NCBI GenBank assembly: GCA_964652585.1
Contig: CAZZDA010000031.1
Coordinates: 1 to 12,191 of the forward strand
DNA: 12,191 nt
From: CAZZDA01 sp964652585
Lineage (GTDB): Bacteria > Patescibacteriota > Patescibacteriia > UBA1544
Reading direction: 5' to 3'
The notes under the pieces are model-generated. The model was not told the origin of the DNA, did no database searches, and saw nothing but the letters and a program-made list of their open reading frames with translations. Positions 1 through 6,288 of the stretch are shown here, in pieces. The position numbers and the translations under genes were made by a program. Numbering within the stretch: the first letter of the stretch is position 1; each line of letters starts with the position of its first letter.

Positions 1-59
1 AAGAGCAGACTCAGAAACAACTGTCTTTATTGGATTTTTAACCGGACACTAGTGTGACA

Positions 60-173
60 ATGTATAGAAGATATATGGAAGAGGGTGGTGCGTACTCTGC
101 GTTTAGCACTATCGTTGAGCACAAACAATTCGCCAAAGGAGAAAACACAATGAAGAACGATTGTAAAATGTAG
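60..173 (+). other. Possible small ORF or leader peptide, low support
   Basis: An ATG at 60 opens 37 codons ending in TAG at 171-173, with no Shine-Dalgarno sequence before it. Inside it, AAAGGAG at 135-141 stands 8 nt before another in-frame ATG at 150, which would encode only seven residues (MKNDCKM). An 18-codon ORF follows in the same frame at 177-233. This could be a leader peptide, a decayed gene or chance. No function can be assigned. The rest of 1-271 shows nothing else convincing apart from a 10-bp palindrome (ACACTAGTGT, 46-55) and a weak 6-bp stem (191-196 with 217-222). Confidence 0.2.
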
Positions 174-271
174 AGAATGTTGTTATTGCAACTCCCAGAG
201 AGCGCAATAAAAGAAAGGGAGTCTGACGAGTAAATACCTCTCTTTACGTATCACAGATGAAGGAAGAAAAA

Positions 272-860
272 ATGTCGAAACTACCAATTTATCTACTGAA
301 CGAGTTGGGGGGATGCACTGGAAAGTGCCGGGTACACATACGAAGAAGTGTTCAGATTGCGACACTTCTCCGGACTTGGTGAGATTGTGGATGTGATGGA
401 TGAGCATGCCGAGATCGTTAGAGTCAAGCATGTCATCGACTGTGATGCCGACCCATTTGTTCCCAAAAACTGGACGGTTGCAGACCACATCAAGGGAGGG
501 GCGATTGAGTGGGATAAGGATCGAATTTCCCTCCATGTGAGCGAAGGGCAAAAAGTAGAGCTATGGGAAAAAAGCATCACCGGAGAAGGTCTTTGGCAAG
601 AGTTGCTCGGATTGCGATCTGAATATCTTGTGCTCAATGCCAATGTACTGGACTATCTACTTGCTCATCCGGGACTTATTCCGAAAAAGTGGAGAGATAT
701 CCAAGTGCATTTCTTTGGCACTACATACGTTAATACAGACAATGAGGTCTGTGTTCGTTGTCTCCACTTCCACAACGGCAGGTGGGACGATTACTACAAT
801 TTCAGATGTCTGATTCATGAATTTGGAAAGGATCATTATACAGCGCTGTATCCAGTGTGA
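272..860 (+). CDS. Hypothetical protein, apparent frameshift in a G6 run
   Basis: I do not recognise this protein. The uninterrupted reading frame starts at a GTG at 348 and gives 170 residues, but this GTG has no properly spaced ribosome binding site. The same frame stays open upstream to 300 and reads like coding sequence (SWGDALESAGYTYEEV). In another frame, ATG at 272 follows a good AAGGAAG (260-266) with 5-nt spacing and reads MSKLPIYLLNEL into a run of six G at 307-312. Removing one G joins the two into a 195-residue protein. The product is soluble, rich in Trp, Asp and His, with no signal peptide and no membrane segment. The C-terminal half contains a CVRC pair. The next gene begins 57 nt downstream on the same strand, so the two may be co-transcribed. 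Either the assembly has an extra base, or the gene is truncated and starts at 348. Confidence 0.6.
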
Positions 861-917
861 TGAGTAATGTCGAACATACTTTCTTGATCAAGCCTCTACA
901 CTTCTAAGGAGATGACC

Positions 918-1763
918 ATGCGCACCATGCTTATCATTGGACTGTACATGCTCTGTTTTGTGTTCGCAACGGCTGATGCGGCTGTTCGTGAAATCGTCTC
1001 ACTTCCTGACGGAGGATATGGCGTTGCACTCCATCATTTTGATGATCACATTCCGCCGCTTCCTGAAGGTGTAATGCTGTCAGACAAGATGGTGACGCGG
1101 CTATATGAAGGCGAGCTGGAACAGCGCTTCATTGAACGAAGTAATGTACTGCATTCAGCGCACATTGTGCTTTGGTGGTTGCCCGTTCAGATATCGAATA
1201 AGGTAGACGGACATCAGCTGTCATGGAATGACGATGACGGGAAGTGGAATTTTGTGGAAGCGTCGGCGCAGTATATTACTCATTGGACAGGGGTATTTTT
1301 TGCAGCGATAGTGATGCTGCCATTTCTATTTGTTCTGCTAACCGCAGTAGCTTTGGACAGCAACAAAAGCGTAAGAAATACTGCCGGAATGCTGTACGGA
1401 TTTATTGCATGTGTTTCGGCGTTATACGGAATAGCCAGTCATTTTTCGGAGAACAATTTCGTAGAGTATCCGGTGACAATAGTAGCGTTTGCTTTCTGGA
1501 TTGTTTCGTCGATATTTGTGAGCACGTATGTCCAAAAGCACGCCGGAGATAGTGAAGGAGCTGGGTTACTTGCTTTTCTGTCGACGATGCTACTTCCTGT
1601 GGGCGTTGCGATATTTCTCCATCTCGGGACCACTTTTCAAGACAAAACGCTCTACATAGTTGGTATCATTGCACTTCCGGCATTTCTTGGATGGCTGCTG
1701 AGGGTAGCTCTTGCGCGCGTTTTTCCCGCTACGCAAGAAGACAATCACACTTCCGCCACGTAA
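918..1763 (+). CDS. Hypothetical exported multi-pass membrane protein
   Basis: This 281-residue protein is of unknown family. AAGGAG at 906-911 is spaced 6 nt from the ATG at 918, so that start is preferred over the ATG at 912, which touches the AAGGAG. Residues 1-21 look like a signal peptide with a likely cleavage after ATADA. Residues 22 to about 120 form a polar domain containing WW and an acidic stretch (WNDDDGKW). About five hydrophobic helices follow, near 125-147, 156-174, 186-204, 214-236 and 245-266, and then a short polar tail. No catalytic motif is visible. The overall plan, an external domain followed by a membrane bundle, is common among uncharacterised envelope proteins of small-genome bacteria. 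The gene ends 37 nt before a clear terminator and may share a transcript with the frameshifted gene upstream. Confidence 0.75.
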   Translation: MRTMLIIGLYMLCFVFATADAAVREIVSLPDGGYGVALHHFDDHIPPLPEGVMLSDKMVTRLYEGELEQRFIERSNVLHSAHIVLWWLPVQISNKVDGHQLSWNDDDGKWNFVEASAQYITHWTGVFFAAIVMLPFLFVLLTAVALDSNKSVRNTAGMLYGFIACVSALYGIASHFSENNFVEYPVTIVAFAFWIVSSIFVSTYVQKHAGDSEGAGLLAFLSTMLLPVGVAIFLHLGTTFQDKTLYIVGIIALPAFLGWLLRVALARVFPATQEDNHTSAT

Positions 1764-1800
1764 GCAACGGAAGGGTATATCTCACACTGTTCTTTTCACC

Positions 1801-1836
1801 GACCCTCGGTCTTTATCGACGAGGGTCTTTTCTTTT
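1801..1836 (+). terminator. Intrinsic terminator of the 272-1763 gene pair
   Basis: GACCCTCG (1801-1808) pairs with CGAGGGTC (1820-1827) as an 8-bp stem, followed at once by TTTTCTTTTT. This is a typical rho-independent terminator on the plus strand. Confidence 0.88.
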
Positions 1837-1871
1837 TAAAAAATTAGTCTTTATCCTGTAAGCAGTGTAAG

Positions 1872-1903
1872 AAAAAACTCCTCCCTTAAGGGAGGAGTTT
1901 TTA
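1872..1903. terminator. Bidirectional palindromic terminator
   Basis: Positions 1873-1902 form a perfect 30-bp palindrome. It has a run of A, then CTCCTCCC TTAA GGGAGGAG, then a run of T, so the hairpin is followed by U residues on either strand. It lies between convergent genes. It would end the minus-strand membrane protein gene and act as a second stop for plus-strand transcripts. Confidence 0.85.
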
Positions 1904-1923
1904 GTATGTACCTTGTTGCAGAT

Positions 1924-2319
1924 TTATAAAATACCAAATCCTTTTGCCGCAAGGTAGAGGCCAAGAATAATCACCACAACACCGCCTGACTTATAACACT
2001 TCTTTTTATTGAGTATCTTAACCCACTGCTTAAACATATCTTTCGGTAAGAGGAGGTAAGCAGCACCTTTGAAAAGCGTCAACCATCCTATAATGGTGAT
2101 TATGACGCGCCAGCTGCCTTCCCACACATTATGGCTTGCCACAAGGAGAAGTCCCAAGACGAGAATCATAGATCCGCCAAGAAACATAAAACGCGTGTCC
2201 GTAATAAAATCATCCATCACCTTGCGAAGCACTTTGTAATTGAGTAGGAGCGAGGCTCCTATGACTATAAAGTAGAGCCCTATTACTTGCGCGAGAAAAA
2301 GTGAGAGATCCATAAACAT
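1924..2319 (-). CDS. Small four-helix integral membrane protein, function unknown
   Basis: The product has 131 residues and is almost entirely hydrophobic. Four membrane segments are visible near residues 4-26, 43-62, 70-90 and 112-130, joined by short basic loops, with the segment RVIITIIGWLTLFKG in the third. The general look matches small conserved integral membrane proteins often found in CPR genomes, but I assign no function. ATG codons at 2319 and 2313 are both possible and neither has a Shine-Dalgarno sequence. An extended -10 promoter lies about 32 nt upstream and a palindromic terminator about 20 nt downstream, so the gene appears to be a single-gene transcription unit. A transporter accessory or stress-related role is possible, but the sequence does not show it. 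Confidence 0.8.
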   Translation of the reverse strand: MFMDLSLFLAQVIGLYFIVIGASLLLNYKVLRKVMDDFITDTRFMFLGGSMILVLGLLLVASHNVWEGSWRVIITIIGWLTLFKGAAYLLLPKDMFKQWVKILNKKKCYKSGGVVVIILGLYLAAKGFGIL

Positions 2320-2351
2320 AGCTATTAAAAAATAATGATATACTTTATCTT

Positions 2352-2360
2352 AGTATAGCA
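2352..2360 (-). promoter_or_regulatory. Extended -10 promoter for the 1924-2319 gene
   Basis: On the minus strand the sequence reads TGCTATACT, which is a TGn extension plus a -10 hexamer with 5 of 6 consensus bases. It lies about 32 nt before the ATG. No strong -35 was seen, as is common for extended -10 promoters. Confidence 0.45.
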
Positions 2361-2400
2361 TGTTTCGCTAAAGGACTGATAGTGAATATTTTTGTAGAAA

Positions 2401-2428
2401 GTATAAAACCCGCCAATATGGCGGGTTT
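2401..2428 (-). terminator. Intrinsic terminator of the RRM gene
   Basis: AAACCCGCC (2406-2414) pairs with GGCGGGTTT (2420-2428) around a 5-nt loop. Read on the minus strand, the stem is followed by a short U-rich tail ending in TTTTATAC. It lies about 40 nt beyond the stop of the minus-strand RNA-binding protein gene. Confidence 0.75.
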
Positions 2429-2466
2429 GTTGTATGTAGAATATAGGAATTCCCTAAAAATTTCTC

Positions 2467-2721
2467 TTATGTTGCCATGGGCCGTGCTTCGTTGACGACA
2501 ATTGTCCTCTCATCTACGTTGCTCTCGTGAAGTGTTGACATGGCTTGTTGAGCTTCTTCTTCGGTGGACATTTCAACGAAACCGAATCCTTTGCTGCGAC
2601 CTGAAAATTTATCCATAATCACTTTTGCTGATTCAACGGTTCCTGCCGCACTGAAGATCTCTTGAAGCTTGTCGTCAGTGACCTCGTAAGGAAGGTTGCC
2701 CACATATAACTTCTTTGACAT
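2467..2721 (-). CDS. RRM-domain RNA-binding protein
   Basis: This 84-residue protein is a single RNA recognition motif. RNP2 is LYVGNL at residues 5-10 and RNP1 is RSKGFGFVEM at residues 42-51, with the three aromatic positions that stack on RNA bases all present. The length is that of the bacterial single-RRM proteins (Rbp type) related to cold-induced glycine-rich proteins. Here the glycine-rich tail is absent and the protein ends with ARPMAT. It probably binds single-stranded RNA in the cytoplasm, perhaps as an RNA chaperone. The target cannot be inferred. The start ATG is followed directly by MSKKLYVGNLP, the typical N-terminus of the family. No Shine-Dalgarno sequence precedes it. The gene is alone between its terminator and a 213-nt intergenic stretch. 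Confidence 0.93.
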   Translation of the reverse strand: MSKKLYVGNLPYEVTDDKLQEIFSAAGTVESAKVIMDKFSGRSKGFGFVEMSTEEEAQQAMSTLHESNVDERTIVVNEARPMAT

Positions 2722-2885
2722 AATGATTGTACGTATAGTGTGGTATATTCAATTCTTGCTTCGACCCTCGCATCTATTCAAGAGACTTTATCAAGAGTCT
2801 TTCAAGATGCTAACAAGGCATGTAAAGTGTAGCAAAAACATATATGATATACAAGAGAAATTGTGGTACTATGTGTTGTATTGTT

Positions 2886-2908
2886 CTACACTACACTACA
2901 CTACACTA
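2886..2908 (+). repeat. Short tandem repeat (CTACA)x4 plus CTA
   Basis: Four and a half perfect copies of a 5-bp unit lie directly upstream of AAGGAG (2908-2913) and 27 nt before the methyltransferase ATG. Each unit boundary creates TACACT, a weak -10-like hexamer. The surrounding intergenic stretch 2722-2934 otherwise shows only an imperfect direct repeat (CAAGAG, near 2779-2800). Confidence 0.85.
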
Positions 2909-2934
2909 AGGAGAATATTATATCTCATCTATCT

Positions 2935-3711
2935 ATGCATCATATTACAAGCAAAGACAATGAGCAGATAAAATTTTTGAGAAAGCTCAAGCAAAAAAAG
3001 CACCGGGAAAAGTATGGAAGATTTTTTGTGGAAAACGCAACTATGATTGCAGATGCTGCTCGTGCCGGATGCGTTTGTGAAAAATTGTTTTTGACAAATG
3101 AGTTTCAGAACAAACACGAAGAACTTATGCGCGTGTTGGAAAAGCATGTCGTGGAATCGCGGCAGTTTCTGATGATCGATGCGGTAAATAGATCATTCTC
3201 AAATCTTGAGACACCCTCGGGTATTGCAGCGGTATATGCACAACAAGAACAGGAGCTTGATTTCGCAGAATCTATTGTATATTTGAATGGTATTACTGAT
3301 CCGGGAAACGTGGGAACGATCATTCGTTCTGCTGTTGCTTTTGGATTTTTCAATATAGTGGTTGATGAAGGGTGTGCCGATGTTACGAATCCTAAAACGC
3401 TTCATGCGGCAAAAGATGCATTTTTTAAAGTACGGATTTGTTTTGACAAAAAGAGAGAGGCGCTCAATACACTAAAAAAAGAAATGCCTATTATTGTGAC
3501 AGAGATGCAAGGAATAAGTGATATACAAACGATCAAGAAGCGGAAGAAACTCTGTCTTGTACTTGGGAATGAAGCGCATGGCGTTGATGCGGATATACAA
3601 AAGCTGGCAGACGCATCGGTTGCCATTCCTATGAGCGGAAAAATAGAATCACTCAATGTGGCGAGTGCCGCGGCTATACTGTTATACGAACTTTCTAAAA
3701 ATAAAAATTGA
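2935..3711 (+). CDS. TrmH/SpoU-family RNA 2'-O-methyltransferase
   Basis: The protein is an S-adenosylmethionine-dependent methyltransferase of the SPOUT (knotted) superfamily that methylates ribose 2'-OH groups in tRNA or rRNA. From the ATG at 2935 it has 258 residues, normal for the family. The N-terminal part (ITSKDNEQIKFLRKL to VENATMI) matches the substrate-binding domain of TrmH-like enzymes. The three SPOUT motifs follow: DPGNVGTIIRSAVAFGF, then VLGNEAHGVD, then IPMSGKIESLNVASAAA, which form the SAM-binding knot and dimer interface. The exact target nucleotide cannot be read from the sequence. The open frame continues upstream to 2863, but that extension translates the tandem repeat and is hydrophobic and unlike the family. 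AAGGAG at 2908-2913 is 21 nt before the ATG, farther than usual, with in-frame ATT and ATA codons at 2917 and 2920, so the start is uncertain. Confidence 0.92.
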   Translation: MHHITSKDNEQIKFLRKLKQKKHREKYGRFFVENATMIADAARAGCVCEKLFLTNEFQNKHEELMRVLEKHVVESRQFLMIDAVNRSFSNLETPSGIAAVYAQQEQELDFAESIVYLNGITDPGNVGTIIRSAVAFGFFNIVVDEGCADVTNPKTLHAAKDAFFKVRICFDKKREALNTLKKEMPIIVTEMQGISDIQTIKKRKKLCLVLGNEAHGVDADIQKLADASVAIPMSGKIESLNVASAAAILLYELSKNKN

Positions 3712-3736
3712 CACCACCTTTTTTGTAGGGTAGGGT
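3708..3736 (+). promoter_or_regulatory. Candidate promoter for the 3785-4522 gene
   Basis: A consensus -35 TTGACA (3708-3713) overlaps the stop of the previous gene. A 17-bp spacer leads to TAGGGT (3731-3736), a poor -10. The similar hexamer TAGGAT is used at 8169. An alternative -10 (TAATAT) lies at 3752. Confidence 0.4.
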
Positions 3737-3784
3737 TAAGCAGGTTCTTTTTAATATAGCTCTTGCAAGAGAAAGGGGTTGAAC

Positions 3785-4522
3785 ATGCCAGCAATAGAGC
3801 AGTTGTTTTCAGGAGACGCCGGATGGATATTTTCTTTGGTTCTCGTAGGTATTGCAGTTTTGGTGGTTTGTATCGTGTGGTTGAAATTTCTGAATGACAG
3901 GGCAAGGCATCATATGTTGCGAGAAGTGAGAGCACGATGCGGGCACAAAACGCCGCTTGCAGGTATGTTGCATTGGGATGATAAAGATCATCCGGTAGCG
4001 TTGGCGCTACATACGACACTTGATGAAGAAATGGATGTTGCTTTACAAGGTGCTGACGAAGATTTTTTGAAGTCCGTTCCTCTACCTCCTTTGACGGACT
4101 ATTGCATTCCTTGTTTGCAAAAAATGGTACGAAAATGTCCGTGGTGTCGTAAATCCATTATACCCAATGAAGCGGTGACACTTCGTCCAACCGAAAGCGT
4201 ACCGGAAGAAATACAGGGAATTCTACTCGAAACATGTATAGGATTTGTGCCGCACTCGGTTATTATGGGATGTTCAAGAAATGATTGTGTGCGGGTTGCA
4301 AACCGGTTTCCAATTGCGTGGTGGAACGCACATGGCAACATAACGCCACATTCGCCAAGCTCTTTTTGCTATCGCCTCGACGATCTTAATCGTTTCCAAC
4401 GGTACGCATTTGAATTTGGCTTCATGTTTGCACTTCCTGACGCAGATGGATGCACCGCGTTTGATAGAATGATTCGAGACGTGTCGGACGAGCCTTTTGT
4501 ATGCGATGATTGCGATTGTTAA
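3785..4522 (+). CDS. Membrane-anchored protein with a four-cysteine zinc motif, unknown function
   Basis: I do not recognise this 245-residue protein. GAAAGGGG at 3771-3778 is spaced 6 nt from the ATG at 3785, which fixes the start. One membrane helix lies near residues 15-34, followed by basic residues, so the bulk of the chain is probably cytoplasmic. Residues C107, C110, C118 and C121 form a Cx2Cx7Cx2C cluster (CIPC and CPWC) that should bind one zinc as a zinc-ribbon or treble-clef knuckle. C52 and H54, plus a C-terminal CDDCDC, could supply further metal ligands. The middle region (VLRPTES-like segment to about residue 160) and an aromatic region RFQRYAFEFGFMFA have no motif I can name. 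A terminator follows at once. Next comes the hydrogenase maturation protease on the same strand, but that gene appears to have its own promoter, so a link to the hydrogenase is not shown. Confidence 0.8.
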   Translation: MPAIEQLFSGDAGWIFSLVLVGIAVLVVCIVWLKFLNDRARHHMLREVRARCGHKTPLAGMLHWDDKDHPVALALHTTLDEEMDVALQGADEDFLKSVPLPPLTDYCIPCLQKMVRKCPWCRKSIIPNEAVTLRPTESVPEEIQGILLETCIGFVPHSVIMGCSRNDCVRVANRFPIAWWNAHGNITPHSPSSFCYRLDDLNRFQRYAFEFGFMFALPDADGCTAFDRMIRDVSDEPFVCDDCDC

Positions 4523-4534
4523 ATGGTACATTTT

Positions 4535-4568
4535 GCTCTGCTTGTGAAAATCTTGCAGGGCTTTTTTT
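4535..4568 (+). terminator. Intrinsic terminator of the zinc-motif gene
   Basis: GCTCTGC (4535-4541) pairs with GCAGGGC (4555-4561) with one G-U pair around a 13-nt loop, followed by seven T. Its position supports starting the next gene near 4598 rather than at the in-frame ATG at 4523, which would translate the terminator. Confidence 0.75.
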
Positions 4569-4582
4569 ATTTCTTATCCTTT

Positions 4583-4590
4583 GCTATGCT
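4583..4590 (+). promoter_or_regulatory. Extended -10 promoter for the maturation protease
   Basis: TGCTATGCT (TG at 4582-4583, hexamer TATGCT at 4585-4590) lies between the upstream terminator and the ATG pair at 4598/4601. Only 7-10 nt separate the hexamer from the ATG, so the transcript would be leaderless or nearly so. Confidence 0.45.
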
Positions 4591-4597
4591 TTGCAAT

Positions 4598-5002
4598 ATG
4601 ATGTTCCAAGCCCCGAGCCCCAAGCTCCAAGTATTCGTCTTTGGCAACCTAGATCTTCAAGAAGATAATTTGCCGATGAGAATTTTACCGAAACTGAAAA
4701 AACGTTTTCCGAATGTTGGTTTTGTAGTGAGAGATCCGCATGAAGAGTGGGATATTCCGGAAAACATGATAGTTCTTGATACGGTTGTGGGTATTAAAGA
4801 TGTGCGTATATTTTCCGACCTTAAAAAGTTTCAACCGCCGCCTCGCGTATCTATGCATGATTTTGACGCATATGCGAATTTACGCTTGCTGCAAAAATTA
4901 GGTAAGCTCAAAAAAATAAACATCATCGGCGTTCCACCGATGATGTCTGAAAGTGAAGTGGTAGGAAAGGTTATCGCTCTTCTTCGTCCCATGCTATCTT
5001 GA
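4598..5002 (+). CDS. [NiFe] hydrogenase maturation protease (HybD/HycI-type)
   Basis: This endopeptidase family removes a short C-terminal peptide from the hydrogenase large subunit after nickel insertion. From ATG 4601 the chain has 133 residues, somewhat shorter than typical members. The expected features occur in order: VFVFGN at residues 11-16 followed by acidic residues E21/D22, IVLDTVVG with D60, and VSMHDFD with H86. In HybD the equivalent Glu, Asp and His bind the nickel used to recognise the substrate. The end reads IIGVPPMM, close to the conserved C-terminal strand of the family. ATG codons at 4598 and 4601 are both possible. A longer in-frame start at 4523 would read through a terminator and add a hydrophobic stretch foreign to the family. 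The gene converges on the large-subunit gene and overlaps it by 32 bp, which fits an enzyme dedicated to that hydrogenase. Confidence 0.85.
   Translation: MMFQAPSPKLQVFVFGNLDLQEDNLPMRILPKLKKRFPNVGFVVRDPHEEWDIPENMIVLDTVVGIKDVRIFSDLKKFQPPPRVSMHDFDAYANLRLLQKLGKLKKINIIGVPPMMSESEVVGKVIALLRPMLS
4910..4946 (-). terminator. Terminator of the hydrogenase operon, inside the protease gene
   Basis: ACATCATCGG (4920-4929) pairs perfectly with CCGATGATGT (4937-4946) around a 7-nt loop. On the minus strand this 10-bp stem is followed by a T-rich tract (4919-4910, with seven T in a row). It lies 25 nt past the large-subunit stop and within the coding sequence of the opposing protease gene. Confidence 0.8.
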
Positions 5003-6275
5003 GAAAGTGTGAGGCACAGCTCATGCAGGGGTCGTATGCGCGAATGAGCTTTTCAATTTCATGCTGAATAATTTCTTTGGTCGTATCAGGTAGTAAGCTT
5101 TCAACAAGGCGTCCGATATCTTCTTCCATATTCAGCTGATTTTGTCCGGTAGGTACTACGATCTCTCCTTCTTTTACTTTGCCGTCGCTGCCAAGGACCA
5201 CTTTATGGTAGAGCGTTCCGCGAGGAGCTTCAATAACGCCGATACCCGCCGCATCTCTCGGCGATTTTTTGATGATGGGCTCAGGTGTGATCTCGGTATT
5301 TTCAAGAATGTGTACTGCATGGTCTAAGCAATGGAGTATTTCAATAGCTTGCGCGAGGTTGTTGTGATAGATGTCAGTAGAAGGGAAAAGTTCAAGCACA
5401 CTACCTAGCGTGCGCTGTGTCTTCTCGTATAATTTGTCTTTGTTGAGATTAATGCGAGCGAGCGAACCAACCATATACGGTTCTTGTTTGTGACGATAGC
5501 CGGATGCTTGCGAATAAGGGAGTACCACGTGTTCCAAATGATTGCGATAATCCTTTTCTTCAATACACACGCCTTTGCCCGTGGTGATGCAGCCGTCCAA
5601 AAAGCCGAAGTTATTGTCTTTGGGAACCAGTGCCATAAAATGTGTTTGTCGGTCAAAATGGAATGGCGCTTTTTCAAAAGTATCAATAAGCCGCAGAACT
5701 GCCGGACGCGCGGCTTTCAGTTTTTGGATGACTTTTTTCGTTTCTTCCGAGTCGGGATATTTGGTAAAGCCGCCAATGGTGGGGTAGAGTGCGTGGACCG
5801 ATCTGCCGGAAACAAGTAGCGCTAAAAGATTGCCCGCTTCTTTAATTTGAAAACCGTCATGCAGCTGCTGATGTTGTTCGGGATCATCTTCATCAAAATC
5901 CAAAAACGCGTCTTTACCATAAAGATCTGGCATGACAAAGAGATAGAGATGCAATGCGTGGTCGCGAATATTGAGTCCGTACATGGTGAGCTTGCGCAAG
6001 AGGAGCGTTTGTTCGGTTGGGGTGATATCCAGCGCGCGTTCGCACGCTTCAATGCTACAGATCAGATGAGCGTTTGAGCAGGTGCCGCAAATACGCGCCA
6101 AAAGCTGTGGTACGGCGATAATGGATTTTCCTTGTATAGCCTCGGTATAAAAACGCTTGTATTCGGTGATGGCGAATTCCACTTTTTGTACTTTCCCTTT
6201 ACGCACTTTCAAATTAAGTGCGGCGGCACCTTCTACTTTGGTGAGTTCTTCCATGTTGATATCTACGGTGTGCAT
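4971..6275 (-). CDS. [NiFe] hydrogenase large (catalytic) subunit, soluble group 3-like
   Basis: This subunit holds the Ni-Fe active site that interconverts H2 with protons and electrons. Starting at ATG 6275 it has 434 residues. The N-terminal signature is TKVEG (Glu15). The first nickel motif is RICGTCSNAH with C63 and C66, and the second is DPCMSCASH with C417, C420 and H423. All four nickel-ligand cysteines are present, so this is a hydrogenase and not the complex I homologue NuoD. Eleven residues (FLKIAWDEEER) follow H423 and would be the peptide removed by the maturation protease encoded on the opposite strand. The length and the lack of a membrane helix or Tat partner suggest a soluble cytoplasmic group 3 enzyme, closest in style to the sulfhydrogenase HydA (3b). 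The frame extends upstream to a TTG at 6323, but that would overlap the small-subunit gene. ATG 6275 gives a 13-nt gap and a normal N-terminus. Hyp maturation genes are not in the window. Confidence 0.95.
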   Translation of the reverse strand: MHTVDINMEELTKVEGAAALNLKVRKGKVQKVEFAITEYKRFYTEAIQGKSIIAVPQLLARICGTCSNAHLICSIEACERALDITPTEQTLLLRKLTMYGLNIRDHALHLYLFVMPDLYGKDAFLDFDEDDPEQHQQLHDGFQIKEAGNLLALLVSGRSVHALYPTIGGFTKYPDSEETKKVIQKLKAARPAVLRLIDTFEKAPFHFDRQTHFMALVPKDNNFGFLDGCITTGKGVCIEEKDYRNHLEHVVLPYSQASGYRHKQEPYMVGSLARINLNKDKLYEKTQRTLGSVLELFPSTDIYHNNLAQAIEILHCLDHAVHILENTEITPEPIIKKSPRDAAGIGVIEAPRGTLYHKVVLGSDGKVKEGEIVVPTGQNQLNMEEDIGRLVESLLPDTTKEIIQHEIEKLIRAYDPCMSCASHFLKIAWDEEER

Positions 6276-6288
6276 ACAACAATATGTG

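Noticed and set aside
1..57. Possible C-terminal end of a gene entering from the left (frames ending at 41, 52 or 57)
   Set aside because: All three plus frames are open for only 12-18 codons from the edge and cannot be told apart.
883..892. CTTGATCAAG palindrome before the 918 gene
   Set aside because: A lone 10-bp palindrome without a promoter context is too weak to call an operator.
2886..2908. CRISPR-like repeats
   Set aside because: The units are 5 bp in direct tandem with no spacers, so this is a simple sequence repeat.
2696..2971. Plus-strand open frame of 91 codons over the RRM start and the intergenic region
   Set aside because: It overlaps the real RRM gene start, translates the tandem repeat, and its product is hydrophobic and low in complexity with no family look.
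3402..4019. Minus-strand open frame of 205 codons opposite the methyltransferase and zinc-motif genes
   Set aside because: It spans two well-supported plus-strand genes and their promoter region. The product is a shadow translation.
4523..4597. N-terminal extension of the maturation protease from ATG 4523
   Set aside because: It would translate a terminator hairpin and its T-run, and it adds residues not seen in the family.
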